DNA of 64,000 nt from Scatomorpha stercorigallinarum (GCA_944387865.1 CALXGN010000006.1:1-64000), one strand, 5' to 3'; shown: positions 7,864-15,590, counted from the first letter of the stretch. The notes: generated from the sequence alone by a model not told the origin. A program made the numbers and translations.

Positions 7864-8624
7864 CATCTTTTGCACACGGACAGGAGGAATGCTGCGAAGA
7901 GCACGGTGCATACGGCAATAAGCTGGGAGACGGACAGCCCGAGGAGGAAGCTGCGGTAGCCGTCGCCGCGGAAAAACTCGAGGATGAACCGCAGCGCCCC
8001 GTACGATATGAGATAAACGGCGAGCATTTCCCGGCCCGGACGGCCGCGCCGCGCCATGGACGCAAGCACCAGCGACAGCCCCAGTACGCAGGCGGCCTCG
8101 ACAAGCTGGACAGGGAACAGGGGCACGCCGTTGGGAGCAATCTCGCTGTGCGCAAAGGCGATTCCGAGCGAACTGCATTCCCGGCCGTAGCAGCAGCCGG
8201 TGAGGAAGCAGCCGATGCGGCCGAAGCCGTGCGCCAGCGGCACGGCGGGAAGGGCGCGGCATATGACCGCCCAGTAGTCGGCCTTCGCAGCGCGGCAATA
8301 GATATAAGCCCACAGGAGCAGCCCTATGAGCCCGCCATAAAACACAAAGCCCCCGGAGAGGAACGGCGACAGGGCCTCGAACAGTCCCACGCCCGGCTCT
8401 CCCAGTGCGGCGGCCAGCTCCGGCGCCACGGTCAGCAGATAAAGCAGCTTGGCGCCCACAAAGCAGCCTACAAGGCCCCAGACAAACGAGAGCTCCACGT
8501 CCGCCGTGACGCTACCTCGCGGCCGCGCGAGGAAGATATACGCGATGGCTGCCAGCAACCCCAGCGCCGCCATTACGCCGTATGCAGGCAGGGTGTAGCC
8601 GAAAATATGAAAATAGGGAAGCAT
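7860..8624 (-). CDS. lgt: Prolipoprotein diacylglyceryl transferase
   Basis: This polytopic membrane enzyme transfers diacylglycerol from phosphatidylglycerol to the lipobox cysteine of prolipoproteins. The 254 residues hold about seven hydrophobic segments. The Lgt signature is seen as HGFGRIGCFLTGCCYG (about residues 137-152), with an upstream YGGLIG loop and a late GALRFILEFFRGD loop. Lipoprotein substrates occur in the window (the products at 17392 and 59891). The 3' end overlaps the valS promoter. Confidence 0.93.
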   Translation of the reverse strand: MLPYFHIFGYTLPAYGVMAALGLLAAIAYIFLARPRGSVTADVELSFVWGLVGCFVGAKLLYLLTVAPELAAALGEPGVGLFEALSPFLSGGFVFYGGLIGLLLWAYIYCRAAKADYWAVICRALPAVPLAHGFGRIGCFLTGCCYGRECSSLGIAFAHSEIAPNGVPLFPVQLVEAACVLGLSLVLASMARRGRPGREMLAVYLISYGALRFILEFFRGDGYRSFLLGLSVSQLIAVCTVLFAAFLLSVCKRC

Positions 8625-8636
8625 GATGCAAGAGAC

Positions 8637-8666
8637 GGGAGGCCCCGCGCGGCGGGGTCTCCCGCC
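8637..8666 (-). terminator. Possible terminator or stem between the small membrane gene and lgt
   Basis: A GGGAG-CCCCGC / GCGGGG-CTCCC hairpin lies between two minus-strand genes, without a clear U-tract. It may attenuate rather than end transcription. Confidence 0.4.
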
Positions 8667-8670
8667 AGGC

Positions 8671-8961
8671 TCAGGCGAATACGCCCGCCGCGCCCAGCGT
8701 TCCCACGCAGGCGACGCAGGCTATGAAGAAAAAGGCCCCGCCGATGAGGCCGATGAGGCTCAGCACAAAGCCGGCCGTCCTTAGCCCGCCGTCAAAACCG
8801 GCTTTCTTGGAACTGCCGGCAAGTATGAGGCCGATGATGCCGAGCACGACGGATATGATGGCAGAATAGCCGAAGAACCAGAGCACCACGGCGATTATGC
8901 CCAAAACCATGCTCGCTACGGCAGCGCCCTTGCCGGGGACGCTTCCATTTTTGTTTTCCAT
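8671..8961 (-). CDS. Small DUF4190-like membrane protein
   Basis: The protein has 96 residues. A short polar N-terminus (ENKNGSVPGKG) precedes two or three hydrophobic segments (VASMVLGIIAVVLWFFG, IISVVLGIIGLILAG, FVLSLIGLIGGAFFFIACVAC). The pattern matches the DUF4190 class of small integral membrane proteins, which have no known function. It is transcribed divergently from an XRE regulator. Its promoter contains the presumed operator half-sites of that regulator, so it is the likely regulatory target. Confidence 0.7.
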   Translation of the reverse strand: MENKNGSVPGKGAAVASMVLGIIAVVLWFFGYSAIISVVLGIIGLILAGSSKKAGFDGGLRTAGFVLSLIGLIGGAFFFIACVACVGTLGAAGVFA

Positions 8962-9017
8962 GTTTTTCCCACTCCCTGTTCTGTAGATATACCGGGGCTT
9001 TGCGACGTCGCAGCTAC

Positions 9018-9072
9018 ATCATAGACGAATTCTATCTAAAAGTCAATAGATAAATAATATCTAAACTATAAT
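9018..9072. promoter_or_regulatory. Divergent promoters with three operator half-sites
   Basis: Minus strand: -35 TTGACT (9041-9046) and -10 TATGAT (9018-9023), 17 bp apart, drive the small membrane gene. Plus strand: TATAAT (9067-9072) precedes the XRE gene. TATCTA (9033-9038), TAGATA (9047-9052) and TATCTA (9058-9063) form an inverted pair plus a third half-site across both promoters. The arrangement suits mutual control by the adjacent XRE protein. Confidence 0.6.
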
Positions 9073-9101
9073 GGCGGCATCCTATTGCCAAGGGGGAGAA
9101 C

Positions 9102-9365
9102 ATGGCCGCTGTAAGCAACCGCATAAGGGACCTGCGCGAGGACCATGACCTCACGCAGAGCGAGCTCGCTTCACACATCGGGATAACGCAGCGTAAGTAC
9201 AGCTATGTTGAAACAGGCACGCAGCCGCTTACGGATGAACTGCTCATCAAGCTCGCGGACTATTACAATGTGAGCATAGACTATTTGCTCTGCCAGACGG
9301 ACACGCCAAAACGCTACCCGGCCAGCGGCGTTCCCGGCAGGCGCGGCGCCCGCGGAGGGGGTTGA
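9102..9365 (+). CDS. XRE family helix-turn-helix regulator
   Basis: This is an 87-residue Cro/CI-type protein. The HTH is IRDLREDHDLTQSELASHIGITQRKYSYVETG (about residues 7-38), followed by LADYYNVSIDYLLC, the usual end of the five-helix domain. It lacks a ligand or peptidase domain; the Gly/Arg-rich tail (RRGARGGG) merges into the terminator. The start follows AAGGGGGAG. It probably regulates itself and the divergent membrane protein gene. Confidence 0.88.
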   Translation: MAAVSNRIRDLREDHDLTQSELASHIGITQRKYSYVETGTQPLTDELLIKLADYYNVSIDYLLCQTDTPKRYPASGVPGRRGARGGG

Positions 9366-9389
9366 GCCCCTCCGCGGGCAAATTTTTTT
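9348..9389 (+). terminator. Rho-independent terminator of the XRE gene
   Basis: The perfect stem GCCCGCGGAGGGG / CCCCTCCGCGGGC is followed by AAATTTTTTT. The stop codon of the gene lies in the loop. Confidence 0.9.
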
Positions 9390-9399
9390 CAAAAACCTA

Positions 9400-9460
9400 T
9401 TGACAAACGGGCGCGGCTCTGGTATGTTAGTGCCACGGTTAATTACTCAAGTAACTAACC
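9400..9460 (+). promoter_or_regulatory. Promoter and operator of the GntR-ABC operon
   Basis: -35 TTGACA (9400-9405) and -10 TATGTT (9423-9428) are 17 bp apart. Just downstream, GGTTAATTACT-CA-AGTAACTAACC (9437-9460) is an 11-bp-arm palindrome with one mismatch. This is a good candidate operator for the GntR protein encoded next. Confidence 0.8.
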
Positions 9461-9481
9461 GACAGACAAGGAGGTGAGCAC

Positions 9482-9853
9482 GTGGCGGGATTCGACGATT
9501 CGCGGCCGATATTCCTCCAGCTTGCGGAGATGCTGGAGGACGGCATTATCTCCGGCGCCTTTCCCGAGGGGGGGCAGATACCCTCCATCACGGAATACTC
9601 CGCGGCGCTGAAGATAAACCCCGCGACGGCCCTCAAGGGCATCAACCTGCTCGTGGATGCGGGGCTCGTTTATAAAAAGCGCGGCGTGGGCATGTTCGTG
9701 GCCGAGGGCGCGCGGGAGGCCCTGCTCGCAAAGCGGCGCGAGGGCTTTTACGAGTCGCAGGCAAAGCCGGCGGCAAGGGAGGCAAAGGCGCTGGGCATCA
9801 CGCTCGACGAGCTGAAAAAAATGATGGAAAGAGGATATGAAGATGTCGATTGA
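9482..9853 (+). CDS. GntR family regulator, YtrA type
   Basis: This 123-residue protein consists of a GntR winged helix (FLQLAEMLEDGIISGAFPEGGQIPSITEYSAALKINPATALKGI) and only a short helical tail, as in YtrA-type regulators that control ABC transporter operons. It starts at GTG behind AAGGAGGTGAGCAC. The gene overlaps the ATPase gene by 11 bases. The palindrome upstream is its probable site, so the operon is likely self-repressed. YtrA operons commonly respond to cell-wall-active antibiotics or peptides; that role here is inferred. Confidence 0.88.
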   Translation: MAGFDDSRPIFLQLAEMLEDGIISGAFPEGGQIPSITEYSAALKINPATALKGINLLVDAGLVYKKRGVGMFVAEGAREALLAKRREGFYESQAKPAAREAKALGITLDELKKMMERGYEDVD

Positions 9854-10703
9854 GCTGAAAAACGTCACCAAGGCTTACGGCGGCGTCCGTGCGCTCGACT
9901 CCGTAAGCGTCAGGTTTGGCGAAGGGAAAATATACGGGCTCCTCGGGGCCAACGGCGCGGGCAAGACGACCATGCTGAACATCATAACCAACCGTATCTA
10001 CGCCGACAGCGGCGAGGTGCTTATCGACGGCGAGAGCGCGCCGGGCAACGACAGGGCGCTCGGCAAGGTGTACATGATGGCGGAAGCGAACCTGTTCCCT
10101 GACAGCATGAAGGTCGAAGGGGCGCTGAAGCTAACGCAGAGCTTTTACCCGGGCTTCGACATGGACTACGCCATGAGCGTGGCGCAGAAGTTCGCCCTGC
10201 CGGTAAAAAAGAAGGTCAAGGCCCTCTCCACCGGCTATGCGAGCATCTTCCGCCTGACGCTGGCCCTCTCCTCGAACGCGCCATACGTCATCTATGACGA
10301 GCCGGTGCTCGGGCTGGACGCGCAGCACCGCGACCTCTTCTACCGGCTGCTGATGGAAAAATGCGCCGAGGGCGAGCAGACGGCCATCCTCTCCACGCAC
10401 CTGATACAGGAGGCGGCGAACCTCATCAGCCACGCGGTCATCATAAAGAAGGGCCGCATAATCCGCGACGCCCCGGCCGAGGAGCTCTCCGGCGCAGCCT
10501 ATACGGTAAGCGGCCCGGCCGCGCGCGTGGACGAATATATCGCCGGGCGGCGGGGGCTGCTCTCCGTAACGGCCATCGGCGGGCTGAAGACCGCCAGCTT
10601 CGAGGGCGAGCCGGACAGGAACATCCCCGACGGGCTCGAGGTCAGCGGCATCGGGCTGCAGGACTACTTCATCAGCCTTATGAATGAGGAGGAAGGAAAA
10701 TGA
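9843..10703 (+). CDS. ABC transporter ATP-binding protein
   Basis: The product has 286 residues from the ATG at 9843, which is 8 nt after GGAAAGAGG; the ATG at 9837 is too close to that site. Walker A is GANGAGKTT, Walker B is YVIYDEPVLGLD, and the switch His is in LSTHL. The signature region reads LSTGYAS instead of LSGGQ, as in other YtrB-like ATPases. The last ~80 residues (YTVSGPAARVDEYIAG...) are an accessory domain seen in lantibiotic/YtrB-type ATPases. It works with the next gene's membrane protein, overlapping it by 4 bases. Confidence 0.9.
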   Translation: MSIELKNVTKAYGGVRALDSVSVRFGEGKIYGLLGANGAGKTTMLNIITNRIYADSGEVLIDGESAPGNDRALGKVYMMAEANLFPDSMKVEGALKLTQSFYPGFDMDYAMSVAQKFALPVKKKVKALSTGYASIFRLTLALSSNAPYVIYDEPVLGLDAQHRDLFYRLLMEKCAEGEQTAILSTHLIQEAANLISHAVIIKKGRIIRDAPAEELSGAAYTVSGPAARVDEYIAGRRGLLSVTAIGGLKTASFEGEPDRNIPDGLEVSGIGLQDYFISLMNEEEGK

Positions 10704-11458
10704 GATTCGCACCGGTTTTCAAGTACAGGATGCGCGACTGCATGATGAGCATGGCCGTTGTGATAGTCGTAATGATAGCACTGACCGTGCTGTGCTACTT
10801 TGGGATAGTCACCTTCGGGCAGATATCAACGTCCGACGGGAGCGGAGAGGTCGTCATGGAGAGCACAACGATGAACTTCGGCATGCCTGTTGCGATTTTC
10901 ATGTTCGTGCTCAGCATAGTGAGCGTCCGCGAGGACATGCGCCTCGGGATCCAGAACGGCGCAGGGCGCGGCACCACGTTCGCGGCCAACACCGCCTGTA
11001 TGCTTATAACTGCGGTGGTCCTAAATATCGTGTTTTTCCTGCTCACCCTTCTCTGGAACCAATTAGGTACGGGCGTATACATCGTGGACGTCTTCGGCGC
11101 GCTCTACTACGGGGAGCCCTTCCTTGAGAGGACCGGCGAGCTCGCCGTCAGCAGCACAGCGCTGCTCGCGCTGAGCGTGTTCCTTGCCGCGCTGGGCAGC
11201 TTCACCTCGCTCATGTACTGGCGGCTGAACAAATTCGGCAAATGGGCCGTGTCCCTCGGCTTTGGCGCGGTGATAATACTTTTCACGAGCGTTGTCATCC
11301 GGTTCAGGGCCGTGGCCCTGACGCTGGGACGCTTCCTCGACTGGCTGTTCGCGACCCCGTGGAACCTGACGCTGGCAAGCGTTGTGCTGGCGGCGGCCTT
11401 CTTTGTCTTCGCGCGGCTGCTGGTCAGGCGCAACGCCATAACCGCCGCCACCGCATAA
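10700..11458 (+). CDS. ABC transporter permease
   Basis: This 252-residue membrane protein has about six hydrophobic segments (for example VVIVVMIALTVLCYFGIV near residue 20 and MPVAIFMFVLSIVSV near 70). It has an ABC-2-like layout and no recognisable catalytic domain. It is the third gene of the GntR-ATPase-permease operon and starts inside the ATPase stop region (ATGA overlap). The substrate is unknown; export or resistance to an envelope-active compound is the usual role for such operons. Confidence 0.8.
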   Translation: MRFAPVFKYRMRDCMMSMAVVIVVMIALTVLCYFGIVTFGQISTSDGSGEVVMESTTMNFGMPVAIFMFVLSIVSVREDMRLGIQNGAGRGTTFAANTACMLITAVVLNIVFFLLTLLWNQLGTGVYIVDVFGALYYGEPFLERTGELAVSSTALLALSVFLAALGSFTSLMYWRLNKFGKWAVSLGFGAVIILFTSVVIRFRAVALTLGRFLDWLFATPWNLTLASVVLAAAFFVFARLLVRRNAITAATA

Positions 11459-11460
11459 TA

Positions 11461-12089
11461 CCCACGTGCCACCCCATTTCTTTGGCCTTGCCCAAAGAAA
11501 CGGGAGTGGCGCCCCAAAGAAAAACGCTCCGGTGCGAATCGGAGCGTTTTTTGCGTGTTTTTACAGGTTTTCAGTTATCAAAAGTGGTCATCCCGTCGAT
11601 GAATGAGTTTCCTGCATCGCCGGCCGTGCGTTGCTTCGCTTCGCTCGCGGCACTGCCGCGCAGAAGCCCAGGGGGCAAGGGGGCGGAGCCCCCAAAATAA
11701 CCTTCCGACAAGCACTCCGTCCCAAACCACGCAATCACGCCCGTGGGCGGGCTCCGCCCGCCCCGCCCATCTCGCTCGCCCGCGCCCCCAAGCGCGGGCG
11801 GCGTATCAAAGTCCCATTTTGCTTAAGCAAAATGGGACACATTAGAAAAACCCTGTGTAGTCAGTGGCACCCAACGCCGCAAGCTACGGAATGGCCGCCC
11901 GCATAGGGCGGACAAAATCGCCCCGGGGCTTTGCCTCGGGGCGATACCTTATCTTGCGCCTTTGAGGCGCAACCGCGCCGCCGTGCGGCGCGCAAAATAT
12001 GTGTATGTACGGGGCAAAGCCCCGGACGTACACATATTTTTTATGGAGGGGAGTCTACGAGGGGGACCCCCGGTCCCCCTCGTATATTT
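11461..12089. repeat. Mosaic multi-hairpin repeat, copy C (~0.63 kb)
   Basis: No gene is supported here. The region lies between convergent genes and is a string of hairpins. In order: an imperfect stem 11468-11510 (same family as copy A); a terminator-like ACGCTCCG stem with T-tract (11522-11551); the GTGCGTTGCTTCGCTTCGCT block (11627-11646); GGGGGC/GCCCCC and GGGCGGGCTCCGCCCGCC stems; the 28-nt palindrome GTCCCATTTTGC... (11811-11838); ATCGCCCCG/CGGGGCGAT; TTGCGCC/GGCGCAA; GCCGCC/GGCGGC; a 19-bp stem (11997-12015 with 12019-12037); and a closing TACGAGGGGGACC stem (12056-12084). The same series recurs at 21316-21963. Confidence 0.9.
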
Positions 12090-12503
12090 TCACATCATAT
12101 ATTTCCTTATATCCTCGCCCAGGGTCTCCGGGTCGGCGGTCATGGTGATGGTGAACTTGATGCCCTCGCTGGCGGCGAAGCTGTCGAGCCAGTCGAGGAA
12201 ATCTACTACCTGGTCCTCGGCGTTGGAGTTGAACATCTTGTGGAAGTTGTCGATGAATATGTGCGAGATGTCATAGTTGCCGGCGCGCAGGCCGCTGATG
12301 AAGCCCTTCATGAACTCGAAGGTGCCGATGTTGTAGTCGCTCGCGTGGATAAGACGGGCCTGATAGGGGATGTCGTATGTCAGGTTTTTGTCCTTTTCGA
12401 TGCAGATGACGTCGCCCTGTTCCTCCTCGACGGCTTTGGTGACGAGCTCCACGAGGCGTTTGGTTTTTCCCGACCCCTTCAGGCCCACCATGATCTTGAC
12501 CAT
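12090..12503 (-). CDS. Small P-loop ATP-binding protein
   Basis: The protein has 137 residues. It begins MVKIMVGLKGSGKTKRLVEL, a Walker A motif (GLKGSGKT) at residues 7-14. IFIDNFHKM near residue 85 looks like a Walker B strand, and FTITMTADPETL could be a sensor strand. The compact size lacks any further domain, so it resembles a minimal ATPase or kinase-like fold. The name and substrate are unknown. AAGGAG lies 11 bases before the start. It lies downstream of pgi, separated by a hairpin, and its 3' end abuts repeat copy C. Confidence 0.7.
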   Translation of the reverse strand: MVKIMVGLKGSGKTKRLVELVTKAVEEEQGDVICIEKDKNLTYDIPYQARLIHASDYNIGTFEFMKGFISGLRAGNYDISHIFIDNFHKMFNSNAEDQVVDFLDWLDSFAASEGIKFTITMTADPETLGEDIRKYMM

Positions 12504-12546
12504 ATTGCGTCACGCTCCTTACTATTTGTTTTATTGGCATTAAAGA

Positions 12547-12586
12547 AAAGATGGCAAGCTGTTCTTTATTACAGCTTACCATCTTT
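12547..12586 (-). terminator. Hairpin terminator between pgi and the P-loop gene
   Basis: Sixteen-base arms AAAGATGGCAAGCTGT and ACAGCTTACCATCTTT have one mismatch and an 8-nt AT loop. On the minus strand the stem runs into TTTTCTTTA, suiting termination after pgi, 55 bp past its stop. Confidence 0.7.
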
Positions 12587-12640
12587 CCGCCCCGAGTTCA
12601 ACGGGTAAAATCAAAGTTAATCAAAAGTTTATGAATCGTA

Positions 12641-13915
12641 TCAGGCGCCGGGCTTGCCAAGCATGTGGAACATGTTCTTCTTATAGGCCTCCACGCCCGG
12701 CTGGTCGAAGGGGTTGACGGCGGAGATGTAGCCGGAGATGGCGCAGGCGAGCTCGAAGAAGGTGACCAGCTCCGCGTAGCCCTGCTCGTCGCGCGCTGGG
12801 GCGCTGACGGCCAGGTTGGGCACGCCGCCGGCGATGTGCGCGGCCTTGACGGCGTCGCGCGCCACGCGGCAGACGTCCGCAAGGTCGCGGCCGGCGATGT
12901 AGTTGAGCCCGTCCGGGTCGCCCATGCCAAAGGGCACGGGGAGGGAGGTGCGCGCGCTCTCGAAGGAGACGACGGTCTCCATCAGCGTGCGCGGGCCGTC
13001 CTGGATGTACTGGCCCATGGAGTGCAGGTCGGCGGTGTATTCAACGGAAGCGGGGAAGATGCCGATGCCGTTCTTGCCCTCGCTCTCGCCGTAGAGCTGC
13101 TTCCACCACTCGGCCATGAAGCGGAAGGAGGGCTCGTAGCAGGCGAGGATCTCAGTGCTGTAGCCGCGGCCATAGAGGTGCTGGCGCGCGGCGGCGTACT
13201 GCCAGGCGGGGTTTTCGGGGCTGCGCAGGTCCATCGCCGCAAAGGCGTCTATCGCGCAGTTCACGACGGCCTTCACGTCGATGCCGGCCACGGCCATCGG
13301 CAGCAGGCCGACGGCGGAGAGCACGCTGTAGCGCCCGCCGACGTCGCCGGGGACGGTGAAGGTCTCCCAGCCCTCGGCGTCCGCCATCGTGCGCAGCACG
13401 CCGCGCGCGCTGTCCGTGGTGGCGAAGATGTGCTTCTTGGCGGCGGCGCCGTATTTTTTCTCCAGCAGGCCGCGGAAGAAGCGGAAGGCCACCGCCGGCT
13501 CCAGCGTGGTGCCGGACTTGGAGATGACGTTGACGTCAAAGTCGTCGTCCCCCAGCTGGGCGAGCACGTCGTTGAGATAGTCCGGGGAGAGGCCGTTGCC
13601 GACAAAGAAGATACGCGGGTCGTCCGGGCCGGGCAGGGGGCGCAGCAGCTCGATGGCCCCGCGCGCGCCCAGGTAGGAGCCGCCGATGCCGATGACGACC
13701 AGGGCCTTCGAGCGCCCGCGGATCTTGGCGGCGGCGCTGAGGATGCCCTTCAGCTCGCCCTTCTTGATCCTGCGCGGCAGCTCCAGCCAGCCGGTGAAAT
13801 CGGCGCCGGGGCCGCTCTTTTCCTCAAGCGTGCGGTGAGCCGCCGCGGCGGCGGCGTAATCAGGGCCGGAAGATTCGAAAAATTGCTCCGCCCCGGAGAG
13901 GTCGACTTTTATCAT
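12641..13915 (-). CDS. pgi: Glucose-6-phosphate isomerase
   Basis: This glycolytic and gluconeogenic enzyme interconverts glucose 6-phosphate and fructose 6-phosphate. The product has 424 residues, the short bacterial form. SIS-type phosphosugar-binding segments appear as VVIGIGGSYLGARGAIELL and SKSGTTLEPA. The PGI signature is seen in VGGRYSVLSAVGLLP, and the catalytic region in NYIAGRDL and the C-terminal DQPGVEAYK lysine block. The start at 13915 (MIKVDL) is preferred over an ATG nine bases earlier because GAGGG then has correct spacing. Fructose 6-phosphate made here also feeds the amino-sugar genes at 31-33 kb. Confidence 0.96.
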   Translation of the reverse strand: MIKVDLSGAEQFFESSGPDYAAAAAAHRTLEEKSGPGADFTGWLELPRRIKKGELKGILSAAAKIRGRSKALVVIGIGGSYLGARGAIELLRPLPGPDDPRIFFVGNGLSPDYLNDVLAQLGDDDFDVNVISKSGTTLEPAVAFRFFRGLLEKKYGAAAKKHIFATTDSARGVLRTMADAEGWETFTVPGDVGGRYSVLSAVGLLPMAVAGIDVKAVVNCAIDAFAAMDLRSPENPAWQYAAARQHLYGRGYSTEILACYEPSFRFMAEWWKQLYGESEGKNGIGIFPASVEYTADLHSMGQYIQDGPRTLMETVVSFESARTSLPVPFGMGDPDGLNYIAGRDLADVCRVARDAVKAAHIAGGVPNLAVSAPARDEQGYAELVTFFELACAISGYISAVNPFDQPGVEAYKKNMFHMLGKPGA

Positions 13916-13951
13916 CGTACACATCCCTCACAAGCAAAATTTGGTGCTTAC

Positions 13952-13979
13952 ATTATACTACATCCCACGCAAAATACAA
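13952..13979 (-). promoter_or_regulatory. Promoter of pgi
   Basis: On the minus strand, -35 TTGTAT (13974-13979) and -10 TATAAT (13952-13957) have a 16-bp spacer, ending 36 bp before the pgi start. Confidence 0.7.
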
Positions 13980-14053
13980 GCAAAATCTGCCCGGAATGCT
14001 CAAAAGTGGGGGATGGGCGCCGGATTCAGCCGGGATACGGCGCGAAAGTGGGG

Positions 14054-15214
14054 CTAAGCGGACTGTACGCCGGCCAGCAGGCCCAGCATCCGCCCAAGCA
14101 GCGCCCAGGAGCTCAGCCGCTCGACGTCCCCGCCGGCCACGATCGGCACTTCGGCCAGCGTCTCGCCGCCGGCGGTGACGGTCAGCGTGCCCAGCCGGTC
14201 GCCCGCCCTGACGGGCGCGGGCACGCTCTCCGCCAGGGCCACCGTGCGCTCCACGCCGGACACCGTGCCCTTTTCCAGCAGCAGGGCGCTCTCGCCCTCG
14301 CAGACGGGCTGCACGCTGTCGCTCTCGCCGAGGGTGACGCGCACGGGCGGCAGCGCGCCGTCCGGCCGCAGCGCGCAGAGCTCATAGCCGGCGAAGCCGT
14401 AGTTGAGCAGGGTGGAGGCGTCGCGGTTGCGGCTCTCGATGCTCTCCGCGTGCATGATGACGGCGATGAGCTCCATGCCCTCGCGCTCCGCGGTGGCGGA
14501 GAGGCAGTACATGGCCTCGGAGGTGAAGCCCGTCTTCAGCCCCGTGCAGCCCTCGTAGTGGCGCACGAGCTTGTTCGTGTTGCTCAGGCCGAATTCGCCG
14601 TCGCGTATGCTGTCCATCCAGATGGTCGTGTAGTCGCGTATCCAGCCGTGGAGCATCAGCTCGCGGCTCATGACGGCGATGTCGCGGGCGGAGGTGTAGT
14701 GCTCCTCGTCGTCGAAAAGGCCGGTGCAGTTGGTGAAATGCGTGTTCTCCAGCCCCAGCTCGGCGGCGCGCGCGTTCATGCGCTCGACGAAGGCCGCCTC
14801 GCTGCCGCTGATGTACTCGGCCATGGCCACGGCGCAGTCGTTGGCGGAGACGACGGCGATGCACTTGAGCATGTCGGAGACCGTCATGCGCTCGCCCTCC
14901 TCCAGCCACACCTGGCTGCCGCCCATGGAGGCCGCCTCGGCGGAGGCGGTGACCTCGTCGGAGAGCGTGATCTCGCCGCCGTCCACGGCCTCGGCGATGA
15001 GCAGCATGGTCATCACCTTGGTGACGGAGGCGGGAGGGCGGCGCTCGTCGGCGTTCTTTTCATAGAGCACCTTGCCCGTCGTTTTCTCCATCAATATGGC
15101 GGAGGGCGCCGCCACCTCCAGCGCCGGGGCGGAAGCGCCCCCCTCCGCGCCCGCCGCCGCGGCGGGGGATGTAAGCAGCAAAAGGGTCAATATCACACAT
15201 GCAGCACGCCTCAT
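14054..15214 (-). CDS. dacF: D-alanyl-D-alanine carboxypeptidase (DacF/PBP5 type)
   Basis: This exported penicillin-binding protein trims the terminal D-Ala of peptidoglycan pentapeptides. A signal peptide spans about residues 1-21 (RRAACVILTLLLLTSPAAAAGA). The three active-site motifs are in order: SVTK (about residue 63), SAND (about 122) and KTG (about 224, LKTGFTS). The C-terminal ~110 residues are a PBP5-type beta domain. There is no obvious C-terminal membrane anchor helix, only a mildly hydrophobic tail (LLGRMLGLLAG). In spore formers DacF adjusts cortex cross-linking; that specific role is inferred. The start has GGGGAGG upstream. Confidence 0.92.
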   Translation of the reverse strand: MRRAACVILTLLLLTSPAAAAGAEGGASAPALEVAAPSAILMEKTTGKVLYEKNADERRPPASVTKVMTMLLIAEAVDGGEITLSDEVTASAEAASMGGSQVWLEEGERMTVSDMLKCIAVVSANDCAVAMAEYISGSEAAFVERMNARAAELGLENTHFTNCTGLFDDEEHYTSARDIAVMSRELMLHGWIRDYTTIWMDSIRDGEFGLSNTNKLVRHYEGCTGLKTGFTSEAMYCLSATAEREGMELIAVIMHAESIESRNRDASTLLNYGFAGYELCALRPDGALPPVRVTLGESDSVQPVCEGESALLLEKGTVSGVERTVALAESVPAPVRAGDRLGTLTVTAGGETLAEVPIVAGGDVERLSSWALLGRMLGLLAGVQSA

Positions 15215-15323
15215 CGCCAGGCCTCCCCGTAGTTTTTTCCCTATAAATTATGCCCGCCGGGACAAAGCTATGCCCGGCGGCGCGAATTCACAATAAATTC
15301 AAGTATAAATCGGGCATAGTTTC

Positions 15324-15352
15324 TTGACATATTTTAATAATAGTGTTATGAT
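15324..15352 (+). promoter_or_regulatory. Promoter of the thrS T-box transcript
   Basis: -35 TTGACA (15324-15329) and -10 TATGAT (15347-15352) are 17 bp apart. The predicted start near 15359 places the whole T-box in the transcript. The ~110 bp between dacF and this promoter hold nothing else that I recognise. Confidence 0.85.
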
Positions 15353-15358
15353 TCCACT

Positions 15359-15590
15359 CGCATAAAGGCGATGAAGGAGAAGGACCGCACCACCCGCGGA
15401 GCAGAGAGGGCGCTCACAGGCTGCAAGGCGCCCCGGACGGGCAGGCGGGCTCCACCGCTCCGGAGCCTGCGGGCGAGAAAGCAAGCCCGCGCGGCCGGCG
15501 GCCGTTATCCCGCTACTGAGCCAAATTCAGGGTGGAACCGTGCGTCACCGAGCGCACCCCTGCGCCGCGCGGCGGCACGGGGGTGTTTTT
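15359..15590 (+). promoter_or_regulatory. T-box riboswitch of thrS
   Basis: The leader carries the T-box motif AGGGTGGAACCG (15529-15540). A terminator hairpin starts with CACCCC (15555-15585) and ends in five T (15586-15590). The preceding ~165 nt form the GC-rich Stem I region, starting GATGAAGGAGAAGGACC. Uncharged tRNA-Thr should favour the antiterminator and thrS expression. Several ACC triplets are present in the upstream stems, but I could not fix which is the specifier. Confidence 0.93.

Noticed and set aside
11461..12089. Insertion sequence, attachment site or tRNA gene in the multi-hairpin repeat
   Set aside because: No transposase or integrase frame, no tRNA cloverleaf, and no clear target-site duplication at its borders.
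13925..14053. Possible gene or RNA between dacF and pgi
   Set aside because: Only the pgi promoter is supported; the remaining ~75 bp show no frame with a ribosome site and no hairpin.
12665..15232. 855-codon open frame on the plus strand
   Set aside because: It spans pgi and dacF on the other strand, including the gap between them, and has no credible start or motif.
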